Under the pieces are notes generated by a model. It searched no databases. It was not told the origin of the DNA and was given only the letters and a program-made list of their open reading frames with translations. Both the position numbers and the translations under genes were made by a program. A DNA stretch of 64,000 nucleotides from an uncultured Clostridia bacterium (GTDB taxonomy: Bacteria > Bacillota > Clostridia > Oscillospirales > Acutalibacteraceae). The stretch spans positions 186,001 through 250,000 of the forward strand of contig CAMHMN010000001.1 in NCBI GenBank assembly GCA_946186245.1. The letters are read 5' to 3'. This document shows, in pieces, positions 1 through 9,199 of this stretch (its first letter is position 1; each line of letters starts with the position of its first letter).

Positions 1-380
1 GCTTCGTTCCGCACAATGGTTTCCACACGGCGGCAGGTACCGCATTCAAAATAGGTTTTGAACACATTGATATGCAGCGGGTACACGTCACAGTCCGCCA
101 GAAAGGACGAATACTCCATCTCGGAAAAATACCGCTTGTACAGCGCGCCGATCCAGTCGAGCAGCGGGGCATAGGCGCCCTGCATCATACCAGGTTTGAA
201 TTCGTGATAAAGTGTCTGAACGGCATTCTCATTATCAGTCGAGGCAACAAGGACGTCTTCAAACTTAATCGTAAAAGTATTGCTGTATTTAATGAAAAGC
301 AGCTTGCCGTTTTTTTGATAGGCGTCGTTCATCAAAGAGGCAACTAAGCTGTTAACGTCTTTTTTTGAAGTACCTTCCAC
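1..380 (-). CDS. Hypothetical protein, 3' end cut by window edge
   Basis: This reading frame is not in the ORF track because it starts with GTG and runs off the window. The first 126 codons are open, beginning VEGTSKKDVNSL. The GTG start is supported by an AAAGGA-like ribosome binding site about nine bases upstream and by a good promoter (427-455) on the same strand. I do not recognise the family. The visible part is soluble, with no signal peptide or membrane segment, and ends in an ECGTCRR stretch carrying a CxxC pair that could bind metal. It lies downstream of recN but has its own promoter, so it is probably a separate transcript. The plus-strand ORF at 72-347 is its shadow. Confidence 0.6.
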   Translation of the reverse strand, partial: MEGTSKKDVNSLVASLMNDAYQKNGKLLFIKYSNTFTIKFEDVLVASTDNENAVQTLYHEFKPGMMQGAYAPLLDWIGALYKRYFSEMEYSSFLADCDVYPLHINVFKTYFECGTCRRVETIVRNE

Positions 381-426
381 TTATGATCATTCCTTTGCGC
401 AATTGATGAGAACTTATATATAAATA

Positions 427-455
427 ATTATATCAATAAATCGCAAAAATTTCAA
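427..455 (-). promoter_or_regulatory. Sigma-A type promoter for the gene at 1-380
   Basis: Read on the minus strand, TTGAAA and TATAAT are separated by 17 bases, and the -10 is preceded by TGA, an extended -10. It sits about 50 bases upstream of the GTG start. Confidence 0.65.
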
Positions 456-518
456 CATTTTTTTAAAATAATTTGTTATTTTTTTGAAAGAATTCGGTTA
501 TGATTTCCGTTATCGGAT

Positions 519-2198
519 TTACTTGTAGAAACCGGCGTTGTTAAGCAGTTCTTCGGCGGTTTGGAGCATGGTATCGGAGATGATTTCACCGCCGTTGATA
601 CGGGCAAGCTCCTGCTTTCGCTGCTCAAAGTTCAGAGGGGTGACGGAAGTAAATGTCCTGCCGCCGGAAACATTCTTTTTGATCAGCAGATGGGTGTCAG
701 CCTGTGCGGCCATCTGTGCCAGATGAGTAATGCAGATGATCTGCCGGGTACTGGAAACCTCGTGGAGCTTGACGCCTACCTTGTGAGCCGCTCTTCCGCT
801 GATGCCGGTGTCGACCTCGTCAAAAATCATGGTGTCGATATCGTCTATTCCTGCGAGGACGGTTTTGATGGCAAGCATGATTCTGCTCAGCTCGCCGCCG
901 GAAGCGATTTTGCCGATGGGTTTGGGAGGTTCTCCGGGATTGGCGGAGATAAGGAATTCCACTGTGTCGGCGCCGTTCGGAGTCAGGCTGCAAGGCTTTA
1001 TCTCGACTGCCAGTCTGACGGAAGGCATATCAAGAAAAGAAAGCTCACGCCCCACATCCTCACAGAATTTTTCAGCGGCAGCCCTGCGAAGTTCGGTCAG
1101 CTCTGCGGCTGCTTTCAGCGCGTTGTGATAGCATTCGCGCGCCTTTTGGGTCAATTCCGCAAGCAGCTCGTCCGAACGCTCGATGGAATCCAGCTCGGTA
1201 CGGGCTTTTTCAAGAAAAGCCAGCGATTCCTGTTCGTCGCCGTATTTGCGGCTGATTTTAGACAGCGTTTCAAGGCGGCTCTCTATATCGTTTAGCTCGG
1301 ATGGGTTGAAGTCATTTTCGTCATTTCTCGAGCTGATTTCGGATGAAATATCCTCCAGTTCATAGACAATGCCGCTGAGCCTGTCGGCAATATCAGAGGA
1401 ACCTTCACAGACTGAAGAAATGTCCAGCAGAAGCCCGCAGCATTGCTGAAGCATGCTGATTGCACCGTCTGTGTCGTCTCCTCCGTTGAGAAGGGCGTAA
1501 GATCCGCTCAGAGAGTTGGTAATGCGCTCGGAATTTTCTATGGCGTCCCTGCGTTTTTTCAGCGAATCGGTTTCTCCCACCGTGATGGCGGCGTTTTCCA
1601 GTTCGTTAATCTGGAATCTCAGAATATCGGCGCGGCGTGCTTTTTCAGCGTCGTCCGTTCGCATTTTGCTCAGCTCATGCGCGGCGGAAGCATACGCCCT
1701 GTAGATGCCGGCGTATGCGTTGAGTTTATCGCTGTAGCCGCCGAAACTGTCCAGATACTTCCTATGACGGTCAACCGACATAAGCGCCTGGTTCTCGTGC
1801 TGACCGTGGATGTTGATCAGCAGCCGACCCACAGCGCGAAGGTCGGAAATGCTTGCGGGCCGGTCGTTGATTCTGACGGTGTTTTTTCCGTCAGAGCGTA
1901 TCTCACGGCGCAGCATCAGAAAGCCGCCGTTATCCGGATCAGGATCAAAACCCAGCTCGGAAAGCTCGCCCAGCGTGGAAGGGGAGAGGCAGTCGAATTC
2001 GGCGCAGACAAAGGCCCTTTCGGCACCTGTGCGAATCAGCTCGCGGCTGGTCCGTTGTCCCAGCACCGCATTGATGGAATCAACAAGTATCGATTTGCCC
2101 GCGCCTGTTTCGCCGGTCAGCACATTGAATCCCTTGCTGAAGTCTATTTCCGCGCGTTCGATAACCGCTATGTTTTCAATATACAGCTTACTTAACAT
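519..2198 (-). CDS. recN: DNA repair protein RecN
   Basis: RecN is an SMC-like ATPase that acts early in double-strand break repair. The protein is about 559 residues, normal for the family. The N-terminal half carries Walker A GETGAGKS (residues 29-36). A long coiled-coil-like middle follows. The C-terminal half has the ABC signature ASGGELSRIMLA and Walker B MIFDEVDTG. I place the start at MLSKLYIENIAV because RecN proteins begin this way; the ORF track adds nine residues. It is the last gene of the nusB-xseAB-ispA-dxs-tlyA-nadK-argR-recN operon, a common order in Firmicutes, and follows argR by about 50 bases. Confidence 0.95.
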   Translation of the reverse strand: MLSKLYIENIAVIERAEIDFSKGFNVLTGETGAGKSILVDSINAVLGQRTSRELIRTGAERAFVCAEFDCLSPSTLGELSELGFDPDPDNGGFLMLRREIRSDGKNTVRINDRPASISDLRAVGRLLINIHGQHENQALMSVDRHRKYLDSFGGYSDKLNAYAGIYRAYASAAHELSKMRTDDAEKARRADILRFQINELENAAITVGETDSLKKRRDAIENSERITNSLSGSYALLNGGDDTDGAISMLQQCCGLLLDISSVCEGSSDIADRLSGIVYELEDISSEISSRNDENDFNPSELNDIESRLETLSKISRKYGDEQESLAFLEKARTELDSIERSDELLAELTQKARECYHNALKAAAELTELRRAAAEKFCEDVGRELSFLDMPSVRLAVEIKPCSLTPNGADTVEFLISANPGEPPKPIGKIASGGELSRIMLAIKTVLAGIDDIDTMIFDEVDTGISGRAAHKVGVKLHEVSSTRQIICITHLAQMAAQADTHLLIKKNVSGGRTFTSVTPLNFEQRKQELARINGGEIISDTMLQTAEELLNNAGFYK

Positions 2199-2251
2199 TT
2201 CTGAATAACCGTCCCGGGCCTGCAATTAATTGAGGCGAAATTAATGAATAT

Positions 2252-2716
2252 TTATGACCGAAGAAGCATCTTCTGCATTTCTTCTGCGAGAGCTTCCGCT
2301 TCCTTTTCGGATTTGCAAAGCACAAAGATTGTGTCCTCTCCCGCCAAGGTGCCGACGATAGGCTCCCTTCCTACGCTGTCCAATGACGCGCAGACAGCCT
2401 GTGCCATACCTGTCAGGCATTTGACGCAGACAATGTTCTGACCGCATGCGACAGATGTCACGTTTTCCGTAAACATCGCGAAAAATCTGGATTTCCCCGA
2501 CGGGTCTTTGATCCCGGTTTCGGCGTATTTATATCCGCCGGAGCCGTCCGGTATCTTGACCAGCCTCAGAGAATTGATATCTCTGGAAACCGTCGCCTGC
2601 GTTACGTTGTAACCTGATTCACAAAGCCTGAGCAGAAGCTCCTCCTGTGTGGCGACATTCTGAGTCCGTATGATTTCAAGAATTCTTTTTTGCCTGCTGT
2701 TTTTCAAACTGATCAC
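2252..2716 (-). CDS. argR: Arginine repressor ArgR
   Basis: ArgR is a hexameric arginine-responsive transcription factor that controls arginine biosynthesis and catabolism genes. The 154-residue length is typical. The N-terminal winged helix carries TQEELLLRLCESGYNVTQATVSRD and SRDINSLRL, the usual DNA-binding signature. The C-terminal domain contains the oligomerisation and arginine-binding region (GTLAGEDTIFVLCKS). It lies between nadK and recN, as in Bacillus, where the gene is called ahrC. No arginine genes are in the window, so its targets are elsewhere. Confidence 0.94.
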   Translation of the reverse strand: MISLKNSRQKRILEIIRTQNVATQEELLLRLCESGYNVTQATVSRDINSLRLVKIPDGSGGYKYAETGIKDPSGKSRFFAMFTENVTSVACGQNIVCVKCLTGMAQAVCASLDSVGREPIVGTLAGEDTIFVLCKSEKEAEALAEEMQKMLLRS

Positions 2717-2732
2717 TGTCCCGCAAGAATTA

Positions 2733-3584
2733 TCAATGAAGCATTTTCTCGGTGAATACCCGTGAAAAGCTGTTTTGTTTAATAATAATGAACTTTGCGT
2801 TTACTTTGGAACGCTTGATATGAATCGTGTATTCCTTTTCCATCTGGAATACGCCGTCTCCGTCGATAGTGAGGTAAAGCTGATTGTCGAAAGAAATGTA
2901 AGGCTCGATGTCAAGAAACGAATCGCTGGCAAAAATGACCGAACGGTTGCACATTGAATGAGGACAGACCGGTGTGAGAATGATGCTCTTGACACTCGGG
3001 TCCACCACAGGACCTCCGGCGGAAAGGGAATAGGCGGTGGAGCCGGTAGGCGTGGAAATAATAATGCCGTCGGCGCGGTATTCCAGACAGGCGTCGCAGT
3101 TGTGCATGATCCGGAAGTCGATGATATGCGACATCGCACCGCGGGAAAGCACCACGTCGTTGAGTGCGATGTTGCGGTATTTGCATTTGCCGTTGTGCCG
3201 TACCGAAACATCGAGCATCATGCGGCGCTGAATTTCATATTCCTTAGTAAAAAGGCGCGAAATGAGTTCCAGTTCGCTCATTTCCAGACCCGCCATAAAG
3301 CCGAGCCTTCCCTGATTGAGTCCCAGAACGGGCTTGTCGTAGACCGCGGCAATGGTGGCGGAACGCAGGATTGTTCCGTCGCCGCCTAAAGCAATAACCG
3401 CGTCGCTCTTTTTTGTCAGCTCGTTGATATTGTTCCCCGAAATGTCACAGCAGCCTTTGTATTTCTCTTTGTCGGAGTTAAGCATGAAAACCGTTGCGCC
3501 GTACTTGTGAAGGGCTTTGCAGAGATTCTGGGTGCTTTCGTAAATGCCGACCTTGTCGTTGTTTGGAGTAACCAGCAGATTCAT
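2733..3584 (-). CDS. nadK: NAD kinase
   Basis: This enzyme phosphorylates NAD to NADP in the cytoplasm. The 283-residue protein has the diagnostic GGDGT motif (ALGGDGTILR), NQGRLGFMAG, and the NAD-binding core DGIIISTPTGSTAYSLSAGG. It follows tlyA in the same operon with a short gap. With nadA-nadB-nadC at 21-25 kb, the window covers both early NAD synthesis and the NADP-forming step, although the two groups are separate transcripts. Confidence 0.95.
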   Translation of the reverse strand: MNLLVTPNNDKVGIYESTQNLCKALHKYGATVFMLNSDKEKYKGCCDISGNNINELTKKSDAVIALGGDGTILRSATIAAVYDKPVLGLNQGRLGFMAGLEMSELELISRLFTKEYEIQRRMMLDVSVRHNGKCKYRNIALNDVVLSRGAMSHIIDFRIMHNCDACLEYRADGIIISTPTGSTAYSLSAGGPVVDPSVKSIILTPVCPHSMCNRSVIFASDSFLDIEPYISFDNQLYLTIDGDGVFQMEKEYTIHIKRSKVNAKFIIIKQNSFSRVFTEKMLH

Positions 3585-3623
3585 AATTCATTCCCCGTTT
3601 GAACAGCAAAGGAGATCAACCAC

Positions 3624-4424
3624 TCACAGCCTGTCGTGTGATTCACTGACAAGCTGCTCTACATCAAATTCAAAGGAAGGAGCGTTTTCATCCTTTGCAG
3701 CGTATATCAGATATTCAATGTTCCCTTCCGGGCCTTTTATGGGAGAAAAATCCAGCCCTAAAATCCGGAATTTTTGCTCGGTCATGAGGTCGATGATTTT
3801 TTGAATGACCTCACAGTGAATTTCGGGCTCACGAACGACGCCCTTTTTGCCGACCTTTCCTTTTCCGGCTTCAAACTGAGGCTTGATCAGACACATGATT
3901 TCCCCGTTTTCCTTCAGGAGCTGCCGAACCACAGGAACGACGAGCGTCAGCGAAATGAAAGAAACGTCTACGCTGGCAAAGTCCAGCCGGTCGTCGATCT
4001 GATCGGGGGTCACATAGCGGATATTGGTGCGTTCCATGTTGACCACCCTGGGGTCATTGCGGAGCTTCCATACAAGCTGCCCGTAGCCCACATCGACCGA
4101 ATAGACCTTGCTGGCGCCGTTCTGGAGCATGCAGTCGGTGAATCCGCCGTGGGAAGCGCCGACGTCCATGCAGATTTTGTCCTTCAGATCAATGCCGAAT
4201 ACCTTGACGGCTTTGTCCAGTTTCAGCCCTCCGCGGCTGGCGAAGGGAAGCTTTTCGCCGCGAATCTCGATTTTTGCGTCGGAGCGGATCTGTGTACCCG
4301 GCTTGTCCTCCTTCTGGTTGTTGACAAAGACAATGCCTTCCATGATCATCGCCTTTGCCTTCTCGCGGCTGTCGGCAAGTCCGGCTTCGAATACGGCGGT
4401 GTCGAGTCTGATTTTATCGCTCAA
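3624..4424 (-). CDS. tlyA: TlyA family rRNA 2'-O-methyltransferase
   Basis: The 266-residue protein has an N-terminal S4 RNA-binding domain (RLDTAVFEAGLADSREKAKAMI) followed by an FtsJ-like SAM-dependent methyltransferase domain with the glycine-rich motif DVGASHGGFTDCML. Characterised TlyA proteins 2'-O-methylate ribosomal RNA, and some have been called haemolysins. The position between dxs and nadK matches other Firmicutes. The exact rRNA target cannot be told from sequence. Confidence 0.92.
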   Translation of the reverse strand: MSDKIRLDTAVFEAGLADSREKAKAMIMEGIVFVNNQKEDKPGTQIRSDAKIEIRGEKLPFASRGGLKLDKAVKVFGIDLKDKICMDVGASHGGFTDCMLQNGASKVYSVDVGYGQLVWKLRNDPRVVNMERTNIRYVTPDQIDDRLDFASVDVSFISLTLVVPVVRQLLKENGEIMCLIKPQFEAGKGKVGKKGVVREPEIHCEVIQKIIDLMTEQKFRILGLDFSPIKGPEGNIEYLIYAAKDENAPSFEFDVEQLVSESHDRL

Positions 4425-4437
4425 ATCTTACCATCCT

Positions 4438-6327
4438 TTACGCGTTTTGCGGCTTTGCCGCAAGCGGATATTGTTGCTTTAATGTATGATACATTCCGTC
4501 GGTATCCAGCCCCAGCTTTGCAAGCGCTGAATTGACAGACGCGTGAGGAATAAATCTGTCGTCTACCGCGCAGATCACAAAATTGCCCTTCCAGCCGCTT
4601 CCGCAGAGAAGCGAGCAGAAGTCTTCTCCCACGCCGCCGTGCCTGATTCCTTCCTCAAAGAAGACAACGGTGGTGTAAGCCGAAGCCGCCTTCACGGCTT
4701 CTCCGGGAACAGGTTTAACCAGGCCCAACTTCAGAAGGTCGGCCCTGCCTCCTTCTGCGTTCAGTCGTTCGGCGGCCTGACAGAGGTTGCCGAAAATCCG
4801 GCCATAGGTGACTGCCAGAATATCGCCTCCGCTGCCGATGAGATCGTAATCGTTTCCCTCTGCGGCAAAGCCTTCCGGTTTGTATTTTTCGGAGCCTCTG
4901 GGATAGCGGACCGCGGAGGCACCGCTGTACAGATACATACTCTTGTACAGCATGGGTTTCATCTCGCTGAAATAGGCGGGACAATAGATGTGAAAATTCG
5001 GAATAGTGCCAAGCATGGCCGTGTCGAAAAGTCCCTGATGCGTTTCCCCGTCCTCGCCGACAATGCCTCCGCGGTCAATCGCGAATGTCACATTGAGGTT
5101 CTGAATGGCAACGTCGTGAATGAGCTGGTCATAACCTCTCTGGAGAAAGCTGGAATAGACCGCGAAAACCGGACGCATTCCGTTTGCCGCCATTCCGGCG
5201 CAAAAGGTTACCGCGTGACCTTCGGCGATTCCCACATCGTAAAATCTTCTGCGGTAGGTGGAGGCAAAATCCGATAGTGCCGTACCGGATTTCATAGCGG
5301 CAGTTACGGCACAGACAGTTTCGTCTTCACCGGCAAATTCGCTCAGGCACTGTGCAAAAACCTCTGAAAAGGTTGTGCTGCCGTGCTTCGGTTCACCGGA
5401 GTCGATGTCAAAACCGGAAATACCGTGGAACACCTTGGGTTTCAGCTCAGCGGGCTCATATCCCTTGCCCTTGACGGTACAGATGTGAATGAGCACAGGC
5501 CGGTCGCTCATTGATTTGGCGACATTCAGTGTGCGTTCAAGGAGCTTTTCGTTGTGACCGTCGACCGGACCGATGTAAAGGAAACCCATGTCCTCGAAAA
5601 TGGTACCGCGCCGATGCAGAATGGCGCCCTTCAGCGCTTTCTTGGAGCGGAAGAAAAGCCCGTTGATCTTTGCGCCGATGAAGGGCACCTTCTGCAAGGC
5701 TCTGGAAATTTTTGTCTTGACGCGGATATAGCCCCGGCGTGTGCGGATTCCCGCCAGATAGCGGGCCATGGAACCGACATTTTTGGAAATGGACATTTTG
5801 TTGTCGTTGAGTATGACAATGACACGCTCGTGCATGCGTCCCAGATTGTTGAGACCCTCGTACGACATGCCGCCGGTCAGTGCCCCGTCGCCGATTACCG
5901 CGACCACACAGCCGTCGTCGCCCTTGAGTTTTTTGGCAGCAGCCAGACCGGTTGCCGCGGAAATGGAAGTGCTGCTGTGTCCGGAAATCATCGGATCGTG
6001 TTCACTTTCGGACGGCTTGGGAAAACCCGACATGCCGCCTTCGGTACGCAGCGTGGAGAACTGCTCCCGGCGTCCGGTCAACAGCTTGTGGGTGTAGCAC
6101 TGGTGTCCCACGTCAAAGACGAACTGATCGTGAGGCGAATCGAAAACACGGTGCATGGCAACGGTGAGTTCAACCACGCCCAGATTGGAGGCAAGATGCC
6201 CGCCGTTCTGGGCTACCGTTTCAATAAGCCGTTCCCTGATTTCCGAGCAGAGTCTGTCGATTTCCTCTCTGGTGAAATGTTTGATATCGGCAGGTGAATT
6301 TATCTTATCCAATAATGAATCAGACAT
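4438..6327 (-). CDS. dxs: 1-deoxy-D-xylulose-5-phosphate synthase
   Basis: This thiamine-diphosphate enzyme condenses pyruvate and glyceraldehyde-3-phosphate in the first step of the MEP isoprenoid pathway. The 629 residues carry the N-terminal HLASNLGVVELT region, the ThDP-binding GDGALTGGMSYEGLNN motif, and the transketolase-like half with DRGGIVGEDGETHQG. ispA lies two genes upstream and ispE is at 34.5 kb, so the organism uses the MEP route. The ATG is preceded by an AAGGGTGG site. Confidence 0.96.
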   Translation of the reverse strand: MSDSLLDKINSPADIKHFTREEIDRLCSEIRERLIETVAQNGGHLASNLGVVELTVAMHRVFDSPHDQFVFDVGHQCYTHKLLTGRREQFSTLRTEGGMSGFPKPSESEHDPMISGHSSTSISAATGLAAAKKLKGDDGCVVAVIGDGALTGGMSYEGLNNLGRMHERVIVILNDNKMSISKNVGSMARYLAGIRTRRGYIRVKTKISRALQKVPFIGAKINGLFFRSKKALKGAILHRRGTIFEDMGFLYIGPVDGHNEKLLERTLNVAKSMSDRPVLIHICTVKGKGYEPAELKPKVFHGISGFDIDSGEPKHGSTTFSEVFAQCLSEFAGEDETVCAVTAAMKSGTALSDFASTYRRRFYDVGIAEGHAVTFCAGMAANGMRPVFAVYSSFLQRGYDQLIHDVAIQNLNVTFAIDRGGIVGEDGETHQGLFDTAMLGTIPNFHIYCPAYFSEMKPMLYKSMYLYSGASAVRYPRGSEKYKPEGFAAEGNDYDLIGSGGDILAVTYGRIFGNLCQAAERLNAEGGRADLLKLGLVKPVPGEAVKAASAYTTVVFFEEGIRHGGVGEDFCSLLCGSGWKGNFVICAVDDRFIPHASVNSALAKLGLDTDGMYHTLKQQYPLAAKPQNA

Positions 6328-6375
6328 TACTTTACCACCCTTGAAGTGATTTTAATAAACGGATTATCAATTGTA

Positions 6376-6837
6376 TTAGAGCACAGGAATAATCAAAGGA
6401 ACCAGAATGCCTGTCATGACGCCGCCGACAACCTCGATGGGGGTGTGTCCGAGCATTTCCTTCAGTTCCTTGAAATCCGGATCCTCATTGTCGTCGGCAC
6501 CTGATCTGGATTCCTTTATCATCTGATTGATGATCTTGGCGTGTTCTCCGGCTTCGTGCCTGACTCCCATCGCATCGTAGATTACAACCGCGGCAAGCGC
6601 AACCGCGATCGCAAAGAAAGTCGAACCGATCCCCTCAAATCTGGCGCAGGAAATGACCAGCGCTGTGACCGTTGCCGAATGCGCACTGGGCATTCCGCCC
6701 GCGCCGGAGAGTCGTTCGAGCTGAATCTCGTGATGAATAAAATAATTGATAATGACTTTGCATATCTGTGCGGTTGCCCATGATGAAAGGGTGCATACCA
6801 ATACATAGTTATGAAGCAATGCCATCAGTGTTTTCAT
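6376..6837 (-). CDS. Divergent PAP2 family membrane protein (DUF212, YuiD-like)
   Basis: This 153-residue membrane protein resembles the divergent PAP2/VanZ-related family. It has an AGGMPSAHSATVTAL segment, like the phosphatase SAH motif, and DAMGVRHEAGEHAK further on. About four membrane helices are apparent. It ends with the family-typical LGHTPIEVVGG region. Family members are suspected to be membrane lipid or isoprenoid phosphatases, which would fit its place between ispA and dxs, but no activity is established. That functional link is inference. Confidence 0.85.
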   Translation of the reverse strand: MKTLMALLHNYVLVCTLSSWATAQICKVIINYFIHHEIQLERLSGAGGMPSAHSATVTALVISCARFEGIGSTFFAIAVALAAVVIYDAMGVRHEAGEHAKIINQMIKESRSGADDNEDPDFKELKEMLGHTPIEVVGGVMTGILVPLIIPVL

Positions 6838-6855
6838 TGCAATCCGCCTCCAAGC

Positions 6856-7743
6856 TCATTTAATCCTGCTCCCGAGCATTTCCGCAAAGGCTGCCAGAAA
6901 CGCTGCCTTTTCACCGATCGCGGAAACCGCTTCCACGGCAAGCGCCGTGTATCTTGCGGCTTCTTCACGGGCTTTTTCCAGTCCGAGGAGTGAAACGTAG
7001 GTGGATTTGTCGTTGCCGATGTCGCTTTCCACCGGCTTGCCCAGAACCTCTGCTGTGCTGGTGACGTCGAGAATATCGTCGGTAATCTGGAAGGCGATGC
7101 CGATGTTCTCGGCGTATTTTTCGGCGATGGAAATCATTTCATCGCCGCCGTCGGCAGCGATCACGCCCATGACGCAGGCGGCCTTGATGATGGCGCCGGT
7201 TTTTCCGGAATCCATTACGCGGAGCGAATCCAGTCCCACGTGCTTTCCCTCGTTTTCCAGATCGATCACCTGTCCGCCCACCATTCCGGCTGCTCCGCAG
7301 GCATGGGCGAGAACGGCGGCAGCGCGGAGAGTGAGATCGGGCCGGATTCTGCTTCCGGAAAGCATGGTTTCAAAGGCGAGCGGCTGCAACGCGTCGCCCG
7401 CGAGAAGGGCGTTTGCTTCGCCGTATTTCACATGACAGGAGGGCTTGCCTCTGCGAAGGTCGTCGTCGTCCATACAGGGCAGGTCGTCATGAATCAAGGA
7501 ATAGGTATGTATCATCTCGACGCCGCAGGCGAAGGGCATGGCGTCCTCGGGATTTCCTCCTGCGGCGCGGCAGAATTCAAGCGCGAGGATCGGGCGGATT
7601 CTCTTTCCGGCGTCGAGCAGGCTATAACGCATGGCCTCCAGCAGCAGGGGATGCATAGAGCCGCATTCGGCTGTATATCTGTCAAGCTCGGCTTCGATTT
7701 TGGGAAGCCATTCGTTCTGTCTTGCTTTTACGATGTCATTCAT
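6856..7743 (-). CDS. ispA: Polyprenyl (farnesyl/geranyl) diphosphate synthase
   Basis: This trans-prenyltransferase elongates dimethylallyl diphosphate with isopentenyl diphosphate. The protein is about 295 residues and has the first aspartate-rich motif DDLPCMDDDDLRRG and the second QITDDILDV. The start is the Met of MNDIVKARQ, with AAGGAGG eight bases upstream. The ORF track adds 33 residues that overlap xseB. The coding start lies one base after the xseB stop, so the two are probably translationally coupled. Chain length (C10, C15 or C20) cannot be settled by eye. Confidence 0.93.
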   Translation of the reverse strand: MNDIVKARQNEWLPKIEAELDRYTAECGSMHPLLLEAMRYSLLDAGKRIRPILALEFCRAAGGNPEDAMPFACGVEMIHTYSLIHDDLPCMDDDDLRRGKPSCHVKYGEANALLAGDALQPLAFETMLSGSRIRPDLTLRAAAVLAHACGAAGMVGGQVIDLENEGKHVGLDSLRVMDSGKTGAIIKAACVMGVIAADGGDEMISIAEKYAENIGIAFQITDDILDVTSTAEVLGKPVESDIGNDKSTYVSLLGLEKAREEAARYTALAVEAVSAIGEKAAFLAAFAEMLGSRIK

Positions 7744-7744
7744 G

Positions 7745-7975
7745 TCAGTTGTCCTCCTTGTTTGAATCAGAATAGCTCTCTTTGGAGAGCAGGTTGACCT
7801 GTTGTCTGGCGTCCCTGAGCTGCCGGGTGCAATAGGCGGCAAGCTCCGCGCCTTCTTTATATAATTCGAGAGACTGCGCCAGTTCCGTTTCGCCGTCTTC
7901 GAGGAGATTGGCTATCTCTTCCAGTCTGCGCATGGCAGCTTCAAAGCTCTTGGGGGTATTGGATATGTCGCTCAT
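7745..7975 (-). CDS. xseB: Exodeoxyribonuclease VII small subunit
   Basis: A 76-residue protein of the XseB family, with the typical start FEAAMRRLEEIANLLEDGE followed by a two-helix coiled coil. It assembles with XseA to form exonuclease VII, which degrades single-stranded DNA. It lies directly between xseA and ispA with one-base gaps on each side, and a GAGGAAG site precedes its ATG inside the end of xseA. Confidence 0.94.
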   Translation of the reverse strand: MSDISNTPKSFEAAMRRLEEIANLLEDGETELAQSLELYKEGAELAAYCTRQLRDARQQVNLLSKESYSDSNKEDN

Positions 7976-7976
7976 A

Positions 7977-9182
7977 TTAATTTACTTCCTCCGTTGAAGT
8001 GTTTTCCACACGGCACGCTGCGCTGCCGTCCTGAAACTGTATTTTAATGTGATCGCCGCACCGGAGATGATTCACTGAATGCAGCGGTGCGCCGTCTTTA
8101 AACGCCACCGCGTATCCTCTCGCGAGTACGGAGAGAGGATTGAGTGCGGCAAGTCTGGAGGCGCATTCCCTGAGGTCTGATTCACAGGAATGAAGTTGCT
8201 CGTTCATCGAGTTGTCGATGCGTGAAAGGACCTCGTCCAGCTGTCTGGTTTTGTTTTCGGTGAAAATAAGTGGATTTTTCATGCACTGCGTGTTCATGAC
8301 GGAGGTGATCCGATGCTCGTACATGGTGATTCTGTTTTCCAGGGCGGCTGTGGTCTTTGCCCTGAAATGGGTCAGGTAGCTGAGAACAGCATCGCTGTCC
8401 GGCACCGCAAGTTCCGCCGCAGCCGAAGGGGTAGGCGCGCGCAGGTCGGCGACAAAATCGCTGAGTGTGAAGTCGGTTTCATGCCCTACGGCGGAAATAA
8501 CGGGAATTTCGGAATCAATGATCGCCTTGATGACGTCAACGCTGTTGAATGCCCAGAGATCCTCCATCGAACCGCCTCCCCGGCCGGTGATGATGACGTC
8601 GCAGTCCGCCTTGCGATTGACTGCGCAGATAGCGGCGGCCAGCATGGCGGGGGCGTTTTCTCCCTGTACCTCCGAGGGATAAATCTCCACCTCGGCAAGC
8701 GGATAGCGCCTTCCGAGAATATTCAGAATATCGCGGATCGCCGCCCCGGTAGGAGACGTGACAACTGCGATTTTTCGGGGAAACTGAGGAATCGGCTTCT
8801 TTCGCGAAGGATCCAGATACCCTTTTCTTTCCAGCGCGCGTTTGAGCCTTTCATACTGCTCATAGAGTGCGCCTACGCCATCCGGCTTAATGCTGTCGGC
8901 GATGATCTGATACTGCCCCGAAGGTTCATACACCGAAATCCGTCCATGAACCAGCACCTTCATGCCGTTTTCCGGCAGGAAGTTCAGCGTGCGGTTCTGC
9001 CATTTGAACATTGCCGCCGAGATGGCTGAGCCCTGATCCTTGATGGAGAAATAATAGTGTCCCGAGCTGTGCCGTTTGAAATTTGATATTTCACCCGAAA
9101 CAGTGACGTCGCGCAGAATGCTGTCACCGTCCATCAGCCCTTTGATATATTTGTTGATCTGACTTACCGAATATAGTTCCAA
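7977..9182 (-). CDS. xseA: Exodeoxyribonuclease VII large subunit
   Basis: The 401-residue catalytic subunit of exonuclease VII. It begins with an OB-fold (SGEISNFKRHSSGHYYFSIK), which binds single-stranded DNA. The nuclease domain follows, with the hallmark GRGGGSMEDLWAFN and SAVGHETDFTL. A helical C-terminal region is where small subunits bind. It is in the nusB operon, directly before xseB. Confidence 0.95.
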   Translation of the reverse strand: MELYSVSQINKYIKGLMDGDSILRDVTVSGEISNFKRHSSGHYYFSIKDQGSAISAAMFKWQNRTLNFLPENGMKVLVHGRISVYEPSGQYQIIADSIKPDGVGALYEQYERLKRALERKGYLDPSRKKPIPQFPRKIAVVTSPTGAAIRDILNILGRRYPLAEVEIYPSEVQGENAPAMLAAAICAVNRKADCDVIITGRGGGSMEDLWAFNSVDVIKAIIDSEIPVISAVGHETDFTLSDFVADLRAPTPSAAAELAVPDSDAVLSYLTHFRAKTTAALENRITMYEHRITSVMNTQCMKNPLIFTENKTRQLDEVLSRIDNSMNEQLHSCESDLRECASRLAALNPLSVLARGYAVAFKDGAPLHSVNHLRCGDHIKIQFQDGSAACRVENTSTEEVN

Positions 9183-9199
9183 TCTGAAATCCCTGCCGT

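Noticed and set aside
561-1295. Plus-strand ORF opposite recN
   Set aside because: Antisense to RecN Walker and ABC motifs, with no family features.
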